Source of the DNA: Streptomyces lunaelactis
Lineage (GTDB): Bacteria; Actinomycetota; Actinomycetes; Streptomycetales; Streptomycetaceae
Assembly (NCBI RefSeq): GCF_003054555.1
Contig: NZ_CP026304.1
Location: forward strand, 4,836,001-4,900,000
DNA: 64,000 nt
Direction of reading: 5' to 3'
The notes beneath the pieces were generated by a model. It searched no databases. It was not told the DNA's origin and saw only the letters and a list, made by a program, of their open reading frames with translations. A program made the translations under genes and the position numbers. Shown here one piece after another: positions 23,242 to 33,685 of this stretch; the stretch's first letter is position 1, and each line of letters opens with the position of its first letter.

Positions 23242-24890
23242 AAGCCGCGCGTCCGCTTGGCCGCGCGGCGGCCGCCCGCACCCTCGGCGGCGCGCACCCT
23301 GAGGAACAGCCGGGAGATCTCCCCGCCCAGGTTCACGCCGATCGCGATGGCCAGCGCCAGAGCGGCCGCCTTGCTCAGTGAGGCGAGGCCGGTGTTCAGA
23401 TTCCCCCTGGCGATCTCCAGCAGCCCGAAGTACGTCGCGCTACCGGGCAGCAGTGGCCCGATCGCCGCGGTGACGTACGGCAGGGCGGACGCGAACCGGT
23501 AGCGCGAGAGCATCTGTCCGAACAGGCCCACCAGGCCGGCGGCCACGGCCGTCGCGGCGACCGGCGGAACATTCGCGGTGTCCGCGAGCGCCGCGTACAC
23601 CACCCAGGCGACCCCGCCCATGAAGGTCACCAGCCACACGGTGTTGCGCTCCTGCTGCAGCAGTACGGCGAAACAGAGCGACAGCGCCATCGCCGCCAGC
23701 GTCTGGATCACCGGCCGCTCCACGCTGTGGATGGCGGTCTCCGGGTTGAGGCCCGCGTCCAGCGCGATGCCCAGGTACAGCACCGTCAGCACGCCGACGA
23801 CGATGCCGACGATGAGGTAGCCGACCTCGAGCAGCCGGGCGGCCGCGGTGATGTAGAAGCCCGTCAGACCGTCCTGCACACCGGCGACCAGCGCCCGCCC
23901 CGGGATCAGCGCGAACAGCCCACCGGTGATCACCGCGGAGGCGCGTACGTCCAGGGGCGACAGAGTCAGCGCGACGCCCATCGCGGCCGGCGGCATGGCC
24001 GCCGCGACGAACTGGTAGAACTCCGGCAGTCCGCGCCCCGCGCACAGCCAGGCCAGCCGGTCGCCGAGCATCGCGCTGATCGCCGCCGCCAGGAACACCA
24101 GCACATCGCCGCCGACCAGCACGGACGCCGCTCCGGCCAGCAGACCGCCGGCCGAGGTCAGCGCCCAGCCGGGGTACGGGTGCCGGTTGCGCCGCATCTC
24201 CGCGAGCCGCCGGTAGGCCTCCTCCAGCGAGATCTCCGTCTCCTCGGAGCTGATGTCGTGGACCAGGCGGTAGACGGCAGCCAGCCGGGTGTAGTCGGTG
24301 GCCCGGCGCCGTACCGTCCGGTTCGCCGTGACCGGGTCGTCGACCAGCGACGGCTGGTACGTGATCGACAGCAGGGTGAAGGTGACGGTCGGCTCGCAGC
24401 GGTCGAGGCCGTACGAGCGCGAGACGGCGAACATGGCCGCCTCGACGTCCTCGGCGCCCTCACCGCCCGCGAGCAGCAGCTCGCCGATACGCAGCGTCAG
24501 GTCCAGCACGCGCGGCACCGCGGGACCGGCTTCGTCCTGCTTCTGCACGGCCTCGGGAACCGGCCGCTCGCCCACCGGCATCCGCAGCATCGCCCGCATC
24601 CGGTCCTGCCAGGGCGCGTCCTTGGTGAGCCGGACGACGGGAATGCCGTGTGCGGGGGTGAAGGCGGGCGGCGAGGTCCTGGCGCTGTAGGTGCGGGGCG
24701 GGGCGAACGCGGATCCTTCCGGCTCGGCCGCCGCGTCGGTGGCCATCCCGGCCGGAACGGCGAACTCCGAGGACGGATGGTCCTCCTCGGGGGCCTCCGG
24801 CGCTCCCACCCCTTCCGGCGGGGTGAAGGCGCTGTGCGCCTCGTCGGACTGAGGCTTCCGGTCCTCCGGACCCTCGGGCTCCGCCACCAC
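23238..24890 (-). CDS. Threonine/serine exporter family protein (ThrE-type)
   Basis: 550 residues. A long acidic, proline-rich cytoplasmic N-terminus (about 120 residues) is followed by the ThrE_2 domain LTLRIGELLLAGGEGAEDVE and about ten membrane helices, ending in a basic tail. Corynebacterium ThrE exports threonine and serine; substrate here is inferred. The GTG at 24890 follows a GAGGACAG purine stretch. The final codon TTC is followed by a TAG that belongs to the inverted-repeat element, just as for the ATPase gene at 13854. Confidence 0.85.
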   Translation of the reverse strand: MVAEPEGPEDRKPQSDEAHSAFTPPEGVGAPEAPEEDHPSSEFAVPAGMATDAAAEPEGSAFAPPRTYSARTSPPAFTPAHGIPVVRLTKDAPWQDRMRAMLRMPVGERPVPEAVQKQDEAGPAVPRVLDLTLRIGELLLAGGEGAEDVEAAMFAVSRSYGLDRCEPTVTFTLLSITYQPSLVDDPVTANRTVRRRATDYTRLAAVYRLVHDISSEETEISLEEAYRRLAEMRRNRHPYPGWALTSAGGLLAGAASVLVGGDVLVFLAAAISAMLGDRLAWLCAGRGLPEFYQFVAAAMPPAAMGVALTLSPLDVRASAVITGGLFALIPGRALVAGVQDGLTGFYITAAARLLEVGYLIVGIVVGVLTVLYLGIALDAGLNPETAIHSVERPVIQTLAAMALSLCFAVLLQQERNTVWLVTFMGGVAWVVYAALADTANVPPVAATAVAAGLVGLFGQMLSRYRFASALPYVTAAIGPLLPGSATYFGLLEIARGNLNTGLASLSKAAALALAIAIGVNLGGEISRLFLRVRAAEGAGGRRAAKRTRGF

Positions 24891-24958
24891 GTGCCTGTCC
24901 TCGCTCCCTCTCGTGTCGCCGCGTCAGCTCAGTATGGGCATGGATGTCCGGGCACACA

Positions 24959-24998
24959 CGAGGCGGGCGGGGCCCCCCATGGTGCCCCGCCCGCCTCG
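24959..24998 (-). terminator. Terminator downstream of ppa
   Basis: CGAGGCGGGCGGGGC (24959-24973) pairs exactly with 24984-24998 around a 10-nt loop, 29 bp beyond the ppa stop on the minus strand. Confidence 0.8.
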
Positions 24999-25026
24999 CA
25001 TCAGGTACTACGCGCTCAGCGCGAGC

Positions 25027-25521
25027 TCAATGTGCGCCGCCCTGTGCCTCGAGGCGCTTGTAGGAGGCCTCGATCTCCGCCTCGGCCTCGGTGCGGCCTA
25101 CCCAGTTCGCGCCCTCGACGGACTTGCCGGGCTCCAGGTCCTTGTAGACCTCGAAGAAGTGCTGGATCTCCAGGCGGTCGAACTCGGACACGTGGTGGAT
25201 GTCGCGCAGGTGCTCCACACGCGGGTCGGAGGCAGGCACGCAGAGAAGCTTGTCGTCGCCGCCCGCCTCGTCCGTCATCCGGAACATGCCGATGGCGCGG
25301 CACTTGATGAGGCAGCCGGGGAAGGTGGGCTCGTCAAGGATGACCAGCGCGTCCAGCGGGTCGCCGTCCTCGCCGAGGGTGTTCTCGACGAAGCCGTAGT
25401 CGGCCGGGTAGCTGGTCGAGGTGAAGAGTCGACGGTCCAGGCGGATCCGACCGGTCTCGTGGTCCACCTCGTACTTGTTCCGCGAACCCTTCGGGATCTC
25501 GATGGTGACGTCGAACTCCAC
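25027..25521 (-). CDS. ppa: Inorganic pyrophosphatase
   Basis: 164 residues of the soluble family I enzyme. Active-site features are visible: KYEVD, the [20 protein letters not shown] signature with its metal-binding aspartates, and [14 protein letters not shown]. The GTG at 25521 ([12 protein letters not shown]) sits 8 bp after GGAGGAG and matches the actinobacterial consensus start. It hydrolyses pyrophosphate to drive biosynthesis. Divergent from dacB across 86 bp, a conserved actinobacterial arrangement. Confidence 0.96.
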   Translation of the reverse strand: MEFDVTIEIPKGSRNKYEVDHETGRIRLDRRLFTSTSYPADYGFVENTLGEDGDPLDALVILDEPTFPGCLIKCRAIGMFRMTDEAGGDDKLLCVPASDPRVEHLRDIHHVSEFDRLEIQHFFEVYKDLEPGKSVEGANWVGRTEAEAEIEASYKRLEAQGGAH

Positions 25522-25607
25522 GGGTGGCTCCTCCATGATCAACACATACGTCTGGTGGTTAAGTGTCCCTCACGCAGATGTGTGATCGCGAAAGGGGTTG
25601 GTGCGAG

Positions 25608-27017
25608 GTGCCAGAGGTCAGGACGTGGCAGCTCGCCGCGGGCGCCGCCGTGGTCGGCCTCGCCCTCGCTGCCGGGGCGGTCGCCGCGGCGGGTCCCTGG
25701 GACTCCGGCCAGCGTAAGGCCGAGAGGGAGTGGGCGGCTGCCCAGAGCCCTTCGGGTGGTGCACATCACCAGGTCCCCGGGCCGAAGCGTCCAGCGCCAG
25801 CGCCGAGCGCCCCCGGAGTCCTCACCGCACTCGGCGCCCCGGCCACCGCGCCGGCGCCGGCCCCGGCCTCGGCGAGCGTCCCGGGCGATCTCGCCGAGGT
25901 GCTCGCCCCGCTCCTCGGCGACCCCGGGCTCGGACCGGTCCGTACGGCGTCGGTCGTCGAGGTCGCGACGGGCAGGCGGCTGTACGAGCACGGGGCCGCG
26001 GACCCGATGACGCCGGCCTCCACCATCAAGATCGCCACCTCGGCCGCGGCCCTCTCGGCGCTCGGCCCCGACCACCGCATCCCCACCACGGTCGTCGTCT
26101 CCAAGGACGGCGAGGAGCTCACCCTCGTCGGCGGCGGCGACCCCACCCTCGGCAGGGCCGCTCTGGGCACGCTCGCCGACCGTACGGTGCGCGCCCTGCG
26201 CGACCGCGGGACCGGCACCGTCCGCCTGACGTACGACACCTCGCTCTACTCGGGCACCAGTCGCCACCCCATCGGCCCCAACGGAAACCTCGCCCCGGTC
26301 AGCGCGCTGATGGTCGGCCAGGGGCGGATCAACCAGACGGCCACCGGCTACGCCACACGCACCGGCGACCCGGCGGGCGACGCCGCCCGCACCTTCGAGC
26401 GGCTGCTGTCCGAGCGCGGCGTCGACACCTCGGCCACCCCCTCCCCCGGCCGGCCCGCCGCCGGGTCCAAGCCTCTCGCCAAGGTCCTCTCCGCCCCGCT
26501 CTCGGCCCTCGTCGAGCAGGCGCTGACCAACAGCGACAACGACATCGCCGAGGCCCTCGCCCGCCAGACCGCGCTCGCGACGGGCGAGGAGGCGAGCTTC
26601 CGGGGCGCCGAGCGCGCCGTCACCAAGCAACTCGCCAAGCTGAAGCTCCCGTTGACGGGCGCGCGCTTCGCCGACGGCAGCGGACTGAACCGCGCGGACA
26701 AGCTTTCCGCGGGCCTGCTGACCGCCCTGCTGGCCCTCGCCGCCGACCCCGCCCACCCCGAACTGCGCCCGGTCCTGACAGGCCTTCCGGTCGCCGGCTT
26801 CAGCGGCACCCTGCACGGCCGGTACGGCGGCACCTCGCCCGGCACCGGCCTGGTCCGCGCCAAGACGGGCACCCTCACCGGCGTCAACGCCCTCGCCGGC
26901 ACGGTCGTTGCCCCGGACGGACGCCTCCTCGCCTTCGCTTTCCTGGCCGGGAACACCCCCTCGGCGACTGCCGCCGAACCCGCACTCGACCGGCTGGCAG
27001 CGGCCCTCGCTTCGTGA
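25608..27017 (+). CDS. dacB: D-alanyl-D-alanine carboxypeptidase/endopeptidase (PBP4, S13)
   Basis: 469 residues from a GTG at 25608. One N-terminal membrane segment (AAGAAVVGLALAAGAVAAAG) exports it. All three penicillin-binding motifs are present: S138-T-I-K141, S309-D-N311 and K419-T-G. It trims or cleaves peptidoglycan stem peptides outside the membrane. Upstream of the conserved metalloprotease-tilS-hpt-ftsH run with a 67-bp gap, so probably linked transcriptionally. A second S13 enzyme ends the window at 63119. Confidence 0.94.
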   Translation: MPEVRTWQLAAGAAVVGLALAAGAVAAAGPWDSGQRKAEREWAAAQSPSGGAHHQVPGPKRPAPAPSAPGVLTALGAPATAPAPAPASASVPGDLAEVLAPLLGDPGLGPVRTASVVEVATGRRLYEHGAADPMTPASTIKIATSAAALSALGPDHRIPTTVVVSKDGEELTLVGGGDPTLGRAALGTLADRTVRALRDRGTGTVRLTYDTSLYSGTSRHPIGPNGNLAPVSALMVGQGRINQTATGYATRTGDPAGDAARTFERLLSERGVDTSATPSPGRPAAGSKPLAKVLSAPLSALVEQALTNSDNDIAEALARQTALATGEEASFRGAERAVTKQLAKLKLPLTGARFADGSGLNRADKLSAGLLTALLALAADPAHPELRPVLTGLPVAGFSGTLHGRYGGTSPGTGLVRAKTGTLTGVNALAGTVVAPDGRLLAFAFLAGNTPSATAAEPALDRLAAALAS

Positions 27018-27084
27018 GGCGCCCGGCCAACCGGCGGGTTCCAACACCTCACCGCTGCCGGAGCCGACAACGTACGGTTGACGC

Positions 27085-28215
27085 ATGACGAGCATCGGTG
27101 GTGCCGAGATGGTCGACTGGAACCTCGCTGTGGCGACCGCGACCCGCTTCGTGCGGCCGGGCCCCGACGTGAGCCGGGACGAGGCGCGTGCCGTCGTCGC
27201 CGAGCTGCGGCGGCATGCCAAGGCCTCCGAGGAGCATGTGCGCGCGTTCACCCGGATGATCCCGGAAGGATCCCAGCCACAGGACACCCCCGTCCTCGTC
27301 GTGGACCGGGCGGGCTGGGTCAGGGCGAACGTCGCGGGTTTCCGCGAGCTGCTCAAGCCACTGCTGGACAAGATGCAGGAGCGCCGCTCGGGCAGCCCCG
27401 GCGGCGCGCTGGTCGGCGCGGTCGGCGGCAAGGTGACCGGCGTCGAGCTCGGCATGCTGCTGTCGTTCCTGGCCTCGCGGGTCCTCGGGCAGTACGAGAC
27501 CTTCGCGCCCGCCACCCGCGAGCTGCCCGCGGGCGGGCACGGCGGCGGACGGCTGCTGCTCGTCGCCCCGAACATCGTCCATGTCGAGCGTGAACTCGAA
27601 GTCGACCCGCACGACTTCAGGCTCTGGGTCTGTCTGCACGAGGAGACCCACCGCACCCAGTTCACCGGTGTGCCGTGGCTGCGGGACCATCTCGAGGGCG
27701 AGATCCAGTCATTTCTCGGTGAGACCGAGGTGGACCCCATGACCGTTCTCGAACGGTTCCGGGAGGCTGCCCAGTCGCTGTCCGGCGCCCGCCCCGAGGG
27801 CGAGGAGAACGAGAGCGGCCGCTCCATCGTCGAGCTGGTGCAGACCCCCGCCCAGCGCGAGATCCTCAGCCGGCTGACGGCCGTGATGTCACTGCTCGAA
27901 GGCCATGCCGACTACGTGATGGACGGCGTCGGACCCGATGTCGTGCCGTCCGTCGCCGAGATCCGGGAGAAATTCCAGCAGCGCAGGGCACGTGGCGCGA
28001 GCCGCCTCGACCAGGCGCTGCGCAAGCTCCTGGGGCTCGACGCCAAGCTGCGCCAGTACCGCGACGGCGAGCGCTTTGTGCGGTCGGTGGTCGAGGGGGT
28101 CGGTATGGATGGATTCAATCGGGTCTGGACATCTCCGAACACGCTGCCCACCAAGGCGGAGATCGCCAAACCGGCGGACTGGATCGCGCGGGTGCACCGT
28201 AAAGCAGAGTCGTGA
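27085..28215 (+). CDS. Zinc-dependent metalloprotease (F420-biosynthesis-associated family)
   Basis: 376 residues. The zinc motif is H185-E-E-T-H189 in LHEETHRTQFTGVPW, with the family's distal ligand region around EGHADYVMDGVG. Annotated in many actinobacteria as a zinc-dependent metalloprotease or a coenzyme F420 biosynthesis-associated protein, but its substrate is unknown. It sits between dacB and tilS, an arrangement conserved across actinobacteria, which hints at a cell-envelope or translation-linked task. Confidence 0.88.
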   Translation: MTSIGGAEMVDWNLAVATATRFVRPGPDVSRDEARAVVAELRRHAKASEEHVRAFTRMIPEGSQPQDTPVLVVDRAGWVRANVAGFRELLKPLLDKMQERRSGSPGGALVGAVGGKVTGVELGMLLSFLASRVLGQYETFAPATRELPAGGHGGGRLLLVAPNIVHVERELEVDPHDFRLWVCLHEETHRTQFTGVPWLRDHLEGEIQSFLGETEVDPMTVLERFREAAQSLSGARPEGEENESGRSIVELVQTPAQREILSRLTAVMSLLEGHADYVMDGVGPDVVPSVAEIREKFQQRRARGASRLDQALRKLLGLDAKLRQYRDGERFVRSVVEGVGMDGFNRVWTSPNTLPTKAEIAKPADWIARVHRKAES

Positions 28216-28402
28216 GCGGGAGGCGTCCGACGGCAGATGGACGCCCCTCTAATCACCCATCCGAGGGACCGTAGGCAATGGGTAGGCGTGCAATGCTCGG
28301 GTATCGGCCCGGTTCTGTCACCATCGACGCACTCTGAGTGACTGAACCTCCCGTACGACTCCGGCCGAGGCACCCCCCAACTTTCCACGAAGGGCACCGG
28401 AC

Positions 28403-29500
28403 ATGGGTCCCCATCCTGCGGTCGCGGCGATACGCCTGGCGGTCCGCCGCGTACTCCACGACGTACTCACCGAACACTCCGACCGTGTCGCGCGCTCCGT
28501 GGGCGCGGCCTCCTCCTCCGCGTCTGCCGCGTCCTCCGCGCGCTCCTCCTCCGCGACCCACCCGTTCCATCCCGCCTCAGCAGGCGAGCAGCCGCTCGTC
28601 CTCGTGGCGTGCTCCGGCGGCGCCGACTCGATGGCCCTTGCCTCCGCCCTCGCCTTCGAGGCGCGCAAACTCTCCGTCCGCGCCGGCGGCATCACCGTCG
28701 ACCACGGCCTCCAGCCCGGCTCCGACCTCCGCGCCGGCGAAGTCGTCGCCCGCCTCACCGCGATGCAGCTCGACCCCGTCGAAGCCTTCGCCGTGCGGGT
28801 CGGCCGCGAGGGCGGCCCCGAGGCCGCGGCCCGCGATGCCCGCTACGCCGCCCTCGACGAGGCCGCCGAGCGCCACGGCGCCGTGGCCGTCCTGCTCGGC
28901 CACACCCGCGACGACCAAGCGGAAACCGTCCTGCTCGGTCTTGCCCGCGGCTCCGGCATCCGCTCGCTCTCCGGAATGGCGGCCGTCTCGGGGGCGGCCG
29001 GCCGTTACCGCCGCCCCTTCCTCCAGATCGACCGGCAGACCGCCCGCAAGGCCTGCATGGTCCAGTCGCTGCCCGTCTGGGACGACCCGCACAACGCCGA
29101 CCCGGCCTACACCCGCTCGCGGCTGCGCCACGAGGGGCTGCCCGCCCTTGAGAAGGCACTCGGCAAGGGCGTCGTCGAGGCCCTGGCGCGTACCGCACAG
29201 CTCTCCCGTGACGATGCCGACGCCCTGGACACCTGGGCCGCTGACGTGGACCCCTCCGTGCGCGACGACGCCGGGCAGCTGGAGTGCGCGAAGCTGTACT
29301 CACTGCCGCCCGCCGTCCGCCGCCGGGTGCTGCGCCGGGCCGTCATCGAGGCCGGTGCACCCGCAGGTTCGCTCTTCGCCCGGCATGTCGAGGAAGTCGA
29401 CCGGCTGATCACGGGCTGGCGCGGTCAGGGAACCATCAATCTGCCCGGCCGGGTCGAGGCGCGGCGGCAGGGTGGCAGACTGGTCATCCGGCAAGGCTGA
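28403..29500 (+). CDS. tilS: tRNA(Ile)-lysidine synthetase
   Basis: 365 residues. The PP-loop ATP motif is [15 protein letters not shown] near residue 70, followed by [11 protein letters not shown] and [20 protein letters not shown]. The enzyme converts cytidine 34 of the AUA-reading isoleucine tRNA to lysidine. A Ser/Ala-rich insertion of about 25 residues precedes the PP loop, common in streptomycetes. Followed by hpt after 80 bp. Confidence 0.95.
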   Translation: MGPHPAVAAIRLAVRRVLHDVLTEHSDRVARSVGAASSSASAASSARSSSATHPFHPASAGEQPLVLVACSGGADSMALASALAFEARKLSVRAGGITVDHGLQPGSDLRAGEVVARLTAMQLDPVEAFAVRVGREGGPEAAARDARYAALDEAAERHGAVAVLLGHTRDDQAETVLLGLARGSGIRSLSGMAAVSGAAGRYRRPFLQIDRQTARKACMVQSLPVWDDPHNADPAYTRSRLRHEGLPALEKALGKGVVEALARTAQLSRDDADALDTWAADVDPSVRDDAGQLECAKLYSLPPAVRRRVLRRAVIEAGAPAGSLFARHVEEVDRLITGWRGQGTINLPGRVEARRQGGRLVIRQG

Positions 29501-29523
29501 CGCAGCCGCAGCGAATGCGAACG

Positions 29524-29561
29524 GCTGTGTCTATCCGGGGGACGACCCCCGGACCCCCGGC
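29524..29561. repeat. 38-bp dispersed repeat, copy 1, with CCGGGGG hairpin
   Basis: It begins GCTGTGTCTATCCGGGGG and ends in CGGACCCCCGGC; TCCGGGGG-ACGA-CCCCCGGA (29534-29553) is a perfect stem. 33 of 38 bases match 53429-53466 at the start of nadB. It lies in the gap between tilS and hpt, 20 bp before the hpt GTG. Confidence 0.7.
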
Positions 29562-29580
29562 TAAACAGAAAGCGACGCGG

Positions 29581-30135
29581 GTGAACGAGAAGGACATGGG
29601 CGCCGACCTCCAGTCGGTGCTCATCACCAAGGAAGAGATCGACGCGAAGCTGGTTGATCTGGCCGCGAAGATCGACGCGGAGTACGCGGGCAAGGACCTC
29701 CTCCTCGTCGGTGTCCTCAAGGGCGCGGTCATGGTGATGGCGGACCTTGCGCGCTCGCTGGCCACCCCCGTCACGATGGACTGGATGGCGGTGTCGTCCT
29801 ACGGCGCGGGCACCCAGTCCTCGGGCGTGGTCCGGATCCTCAAGGACCTGGACACCGACATCAAGGGCAAGCACGTCCTGATCGTCGAGGACATCATCGA
29901 CTCCGGCCTGACGCTCTCCTGGCTGCTGTCGAACCTCGGTTCGCGCGAGCCGGCCTCCCTCGAGGTCTGCACCCTGCTGCGTAAGCCGGATGCCGCAAAG
30001 GTCGCGATCGACGTGAAGTGGATCGGCTTCGACATCCCGAATGAGTTCGTCGTCGGCTATGGGCTGGACTACGCGGAGAAGTACCGCAACCTGCCTTTCG
30101 TCGGCACGCTCGCGCCGCACGTGTACGGCGGCTGA
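29581..30135 (+). CDS. hpt: Hypoxanthine phosphoribosyltransferase
   Basis: 184 residues from a GTG at 29581; an ATG at 29596 has a better purine stretch and is the alternative start. The PRPP-binding loop is VLIVEDIIDSGLTLSWLL, with LKGAVMVMADL and the C-terminal VVGYGLDYAEKYRNLP. It salvages hypoxanthine and guanine to IMP and GMP. Part of the conserved tilS-hpt-ftsH-folE order. Confidence 0.96.
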   Translation: MNEKDMGADLQSVLITKEEIDAKLVDLAAKIDAEYAGKDLLLVGVLKGAVMVMADLARSLATPVTMDWMAVSSYGAGTQSSGVVRILKDLDTDIKGKHVLIVEDIIDSGLTLSWLLSNLGSREPASLEVCTLLRKPDAAKVAIDVKWIGFDIPNEFVVGYGLDYAEKYRNLPFVGTLAPHVYGG

Positions 30136-30311
30136 CCCCACCGGGAACCCCAGACCCCGTCCCGCCGTTGGAGCATGCGGAGGGCGGGTTTGTCAGCCGT
30201 ACCGTGCGGTCGCGGTGACGATGCTGAGGTACCGTCCGAAGAACAGTCTTTTCTCACACAGCAGCATTTACCTACGGGCAGGAGGGACGGGGCGATTTCC
30301 GCCCCGTATGG

Positions 30312-32339
30312 ATGGACGTGAAGCGATACTTCCGTGGGCCGGTCATGTGGATCGTGCTGGCCGTCCTCGCCGTGGTCGTGTTGATGCAGGTCGTCGGCTC
30401 GTCCGGCGGCTACAAGACGGTGGACACCGGCGAGGTCGTCCAGGCGATCGACAAGAACCAGGTCGACCAGGTCAAGCTGACCACAGGCGACGAACAGATC
30501 ATCAAGGTCGACCTCAAGGACGGCCAGAAGGTCAAGGGCAGCGACAAGATCCAGGCCAGCTACATCGGCACCCAGGGTGCCGACCTGGCCGAGAAGCTGC
30601 AGACGAAGTTCGAGAGCGGCGACATCAAGGAGGGCTACACGGTCTCGCCGTCGAAGCAGTCCCCCTTCGTGTCGATCCTGCTCTCACTGCTGCCCTTCGT
30701 TCTGATCGTCGTGGTCTTCCTCTTCCTGATGAATCAGATGCAGGGCGGCGGCTCCCGAGTCATGCAGTTCGGGAAGTCCAAGGCCAAACTGCTCACCAAG
30801 GACACCCCGAAGACGACCTTCGCCGATGTGGCCGGTGCCGACGAGGCCGTCGAGGAGCTCTACGAGATCAAGGAGTTCCTGCAGGAGCCGGCCAAGTTCC
30901 AGGCTGTCGGCGCCAAGATCCCGAAGGGTGTGCTGCTGTACGGCCCGCCCGGTACGGGCAAGACGCTGCTCGCTCGCGCTGTCGCGGGCGAGGCGGGCGT
31001 TCCGTTCTACTCCATCTCCGGTTCCGACTTCGTCGAGATGTTCGTCGGTGTCGGTGCCTCCCGAGTGCGTGACCTCTTCGAGCAGGCCAAGGCGAACGCG
31101 CCGGCGATCGTCTTCGTCGACGAGATCGACGCCGTCGGCCGGCACCGCGGCGCCGGTATGGGCGGCGGTCACGACGAGCGCGAGCAGACGCTGAACCAGC
31201 TGCTCGTCGAGATGGACGGCTTCGACGTGAAGGGCGGCGTCATCCTGATCGCCGCCACCAACCGGCCGGACATCCTCGACCCGGCGCTGCTGCGCCCGGG
31301 CCGGTTCGACCGGCAGATCGCGGTCGACCGTCCGGACATGCAGGGCCGTCTGGAGATCCTCAAGGTCCACCAGAAGGGCAAGCCGGTCGCTCCGGACGTC
31401 GACCTGGGTGCCGTCGCCCGGCGTACGCCGGGCTTCACGGGTGCGGACCTGTCGAACGTGCTGAACGAAGCCGCGCTGCTCACCGCGCGCAGCAACAAGA
31501 AGCTGGTCGACAACCACTCTCTGGACGAGGCGATCGACCGTGTCGTGGCGGGCCCGCAGAAGCGGACCCGGATCATGTCGGAGAAGGAAAAGAAGATCAC
31601 CGCGTACCACGAGGGCGGTCACGCCCTGGTCGCGGCGGCTTCACCGAACTCCGACCCGGTCCACAAGATCACGATCCTGTCCCGTGGACGGGCGCTCGGT
31701 TACACCATGGTCCTGCCGGACGAGGACAGGTACTCCACCACGCGCAATGAAATGCTCGACCAGCTGGCTTACATGCTGGGCGGGCGCGCGGCGGAGGAGC
31801 TCGTCTTCCACGACCCGACCACCGGTGCTGCCAACGACATCGAGAAGGCCACGGCCACGGCCCGCGCGATGGTCACGCAGTACGGCATGACCGAGCGGCT
31901 CGGCGCGATCAAGTTCGGCGGCGACAACAGCGAGCCGTTCCTCGGCCGTGAGATGGGCCACCCGCGCGACTACTCGGAAGAGGTTGCCGCGCTGGTCGAC
32001 GAAGAGGTCAAGAAGCTCATCGAGACCGCGCACAACGAGGCCTGGGAGATCCTCGTCGAGAACCGCGACGTTCTCGACAACCTGGTCCTCCAGCTGCTCG
32101 AGAAGGAGACGCTGAACAAGGAGCAGATCGCCGAGGTCTTCTCGACGATCGTGAAGCGCCCGGCCCGCCCGGCGTGGACCGGCTCCTCACGGCGTACACC
32201 CTCCACGCGGCCGCCGGTGCTCTCACCGAGGGAGCTGGCGCTGACCAACGGCGCCAGTAACACCAACGGTGCGCTGCCGACGGATGCTGCCCCGGCTCCC
32301 GCCATAGAGGCGGTCCCGGAGGAGCGCCCGGAGAGCTGA
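30312..32339 (+). CDS. ftsH: ATP-dependent zinc metalloprotease FtsH
   Basis: 675 residues. Two membrane helices (about 11-29 and 119-140) flank an extracytoplasmic domain. Walker A is G211-P-P-G-T-G-K-T218, Walker [18 protein letters not shown], the second region of homology follows, and the zinc site is H433-E-G-G-H437 with a downstream glutamate region. It degrades misfolded membrane proteins and regulators. The tail after residue 620 is a Pro/Ala/Asn linker typical of streptomycetes. A strong hairpin 41 bp after the stop ends the transcript before folE. Confidence 0.97.
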   Translation: MDVKRYFRGPVMWIVLAVLAVVVLMQVVGSSGGYKTVDTGEVVQAIDKNQVDQVKLTTGDEQIIKVDLKDGQKVKGSDKIQASYIGTQGADLAEKLQTKFESGDIKEGYTVSPSKQSPFVSILLSLLPFVLIVVVFLFLMNQMQGGGSRVMQFGKSKAKLLTKDTPKTTFADVAGADEAVEELYEIKEFLQEPAKFQAVGAKIPKGVLLYGPPGTGKTLLARAVAGEAGVPFYSISGSDFVEMFVGVGASRVRDLFEQAKANAPAIVFVDEIDAVGRHRGAGMGGGHDEREQTLNQLLVEMDGFDVKGGVILIAATNRPDILDPALLRPGRFDRQIAVDRPDMQGRLEILKVHQKGKPVAPDVDLGAVARRTPGFTGADLSNVLNEAALLTARSNKKLVDNHSLDEAIDRVVAGPQKRTRIMSEKEKKITAYHEGGHALVAAASPNSDPVHKITILSRGRALGYTMVLPDEDRYSTTRNEMLDQLAYMLGGRAAEELVFHDPTTGAANDIEKATATARAMVTQYGMTERLGAIKFGGDNSEPFLGREMGHPRDYSEEVAALVDEEVKKLIETAHNEAWEILVENRDVLDNLVLQLLEKETLNKEQIAEVFSTIVKRPARPAWTGSSRRTPSTRPPVLSPRELALTNGASNTNGALPTDAAPAPAIEAVPEERPES

Positions 32340-32380
32340 TCACTGCCGGAGCTCTGGTCACACAGGGGCCCGGAATGGAT

Positions 32381-32416
32381 GCCGCGTCCCCCAGGTTTTA
32401 GCCTGGGGGACGCGGC
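32381..32416 (+). terminator. Terminator between ftsH and folE
   Basis: GCCGCGTCCCCCAGG (32381-32395) pairs exactly with 32402-32416 around TTTTAG. It lies 41 bp after ftsH and 43 bp before folE, so it may also act as an attenuator for folE. Confidence 0.8.
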
Positions 32417-32459
32417 ATTCTCGTATGCACGCAGGCGAGAGCACAGGAACGAGGCACAG

Positions 32460-33065
32460 ATGACCGACCCGGTGACGCTGGACGGCGAAGGCACGATCGG
32501 CATATTCGACGAGAAGCGGGCCGAGAACGCCGTACGCGAACTCCTCATCGCGGTCGGAGAGGACCCGGACCGCGAGGGCCTTCGGGAGACGCCGAGTCGT
32601 GTGGCGCGTGCGTACAGGGAGATATTCGCGGGCCTGTGGCAGCAGCCCGAGGACGTCCTGACGACGACGTTCGACCTCGGTCACGACGAGATGGTCCTGG
32701 TGAAGGACATCGAGGTGATGAGCTCGTGCGAGCACCACCTCGTCCCGTTCCACGGGGTCGCGCACGTCGGCTACATCCCGTCGGCCGACGGCAAGATCAC
32801 CGGCCTTTCGAAGCTGGCCCGCCTCGTCGACGTCTTCGCCAGGCGGCCGCAGGTGCAGGAGCGGCTGACGACGCAGATCGCCGACTCGCTGATGCAGATA
32901 CTGGAGCCGCGCGGCGTGATCGTGGTCGTCGAGTGCGAGCACATGTGCATGACCATGCGCGGGGTGCGCAAGCCCGGCGCCAAGACGATCACCTCGGCGG
33001 TACGGGGACAGCTGCGGGACCCGGCGACGCGGGCTGAGGCGATGAGCCTGATCATGGCGCGCTGA
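32460..33065 (+). CDS. folE: GTP cyclohydrolase I
   Basis: 201 residues from the ATG at 32460. Zinc ligands and catalytic residues are visible in [20 protein letters not shown] and [12 protein letters not shown], and [20 protein letters not shown] is invariant in the family. It starts folate synthesis by turning GTP into dihydroneopterin triphosphate. The remaining folate genes (folP, folB, folK) lie downstream on the opposite strand. Confidence 0.97.
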   Translation: MTDPVTLDGEGTIGIFDEKRAENAVRELLIAVGEDPDREGLRETPSRVARAYREIFAGLWQQPEDVLTTTFDLGHDEMVLVKDIEVMSSCEHHLVPFHGVAHVGYIPSADGKITGLSKLARLVDVFARRPQVQERLTTQIADSLMQILEPRGVIVVVECEHMCMTMRGVRKPGAKTITSAVRGQLRDPATRAEAMSLIMAR

Positions 33066-33160
33066 CCCGTCCCCGCCGGGTCGCGTACGTCATCCCGGTT
33101 ACCGTCGATTCTTCGCGTCTTCGCGCGCGGCGTCGGCGGGGGCCGGTGGTTTCCCGCGGA

Positions 33161-33637
33161 TCAGGCCGGCGTGGCGTTCTCGTCTTCGTCCTCGGGGAGT
33201 TTGCAGACCCGCTCCAGGAAGAACGCCGCCGCGATCACCCCGATGCCCGCGGCCACCGAGAGGCCCGCATAGATCGCCTGGTCCCTGCGCGCCGGAATGT
33301 CCAGGGAGCCCAGCAGAAACACGCCCGTACCGCCGTACATCCCGGACACCAGCGCCGCCACCAGCGCGCTCGCCTGGCCGAAGACCACCGCGCGCGCCGC
33401 CATCAGCGGCTCGACGCCCTTCGCACCGGGGCGCCGCTCGCGCTGCGCCCGCAGCCGGGAGCGCAGTGAGAGCGCGGTCGCGGTGAGGACGACGGCGATC
33501 ACCGCCAGCACGATGGGCGCGGCCAGCGGCACGCTCGGCAGGGTGCCGAACGACTCCCAGAGGCGCGCGCCGCCCCAGCTGAGTATCCCGGCCACGGCGA
33601 AGAGACCGGCCAGTACCCCGAGCCGAAGCTGTTTCAC
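33161..33637 (-). CDS. DUF3180 membrane protein
   Basis: 158 residues with four membrane helices: two near the N-terminus and two in the second half, LVAALVSGMYGGTGVFLL and AGLSVAAGIGVIAAAFFLE. It ends in an acidic tail. The family is restricted to actinobacteria and always sits after folK. Its function is unknown; the constant neighbourhood suggests co-expression with folate genes, 48 bp after folK. Confidence 0.88.
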   Translation of the reverse strand: MKQLRLGVLAGLFAVAGILSWGGARLWESFGTLPSVPLAAPIVLAVIAVVLTATALSLRSRLRAQRERRPGAKGVEPLMAARAVVFGQASALVAALVSGMYGGTGVFLLGSLDIPARRDQAIYAGLSVAAGIGVIAAAFFLERVCKLPEDEDENATPA

Positions 33638-33685
33638 CCAGCGCCCCTTACCTGTTGTGCCGTACGGACCCGATGAGCCTAACGA

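Noticed and set aside
23118..23381. Frame beginning MLSESPKYVQYEGDPPPC, also present inside the other 181-bp element
   Set aside because: It is encoded by the element interior only, has no ribosome binding site and runs into flanking DNA; repeated presence reflects copying of the element.
25539..27827. A 762-codon open frame on the minus strand
   Set aside because: It is antisense to dacB and the metalloprotease, both of which have catalytic motifs and normal codon bias. Long antisense frames are common at this GC content.
28216..28402. Possible RNA gene or riboswitch in the gap before tilS
   Set aside because: No T-box, known riboswitch core or stable conserved stem could be recognised by eye.
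30141..30311. CCCGCC/GGCGGG pair after hpt as a terminator
   Set aside because: Only a 6-bp stem with a long loop; too weak to call.
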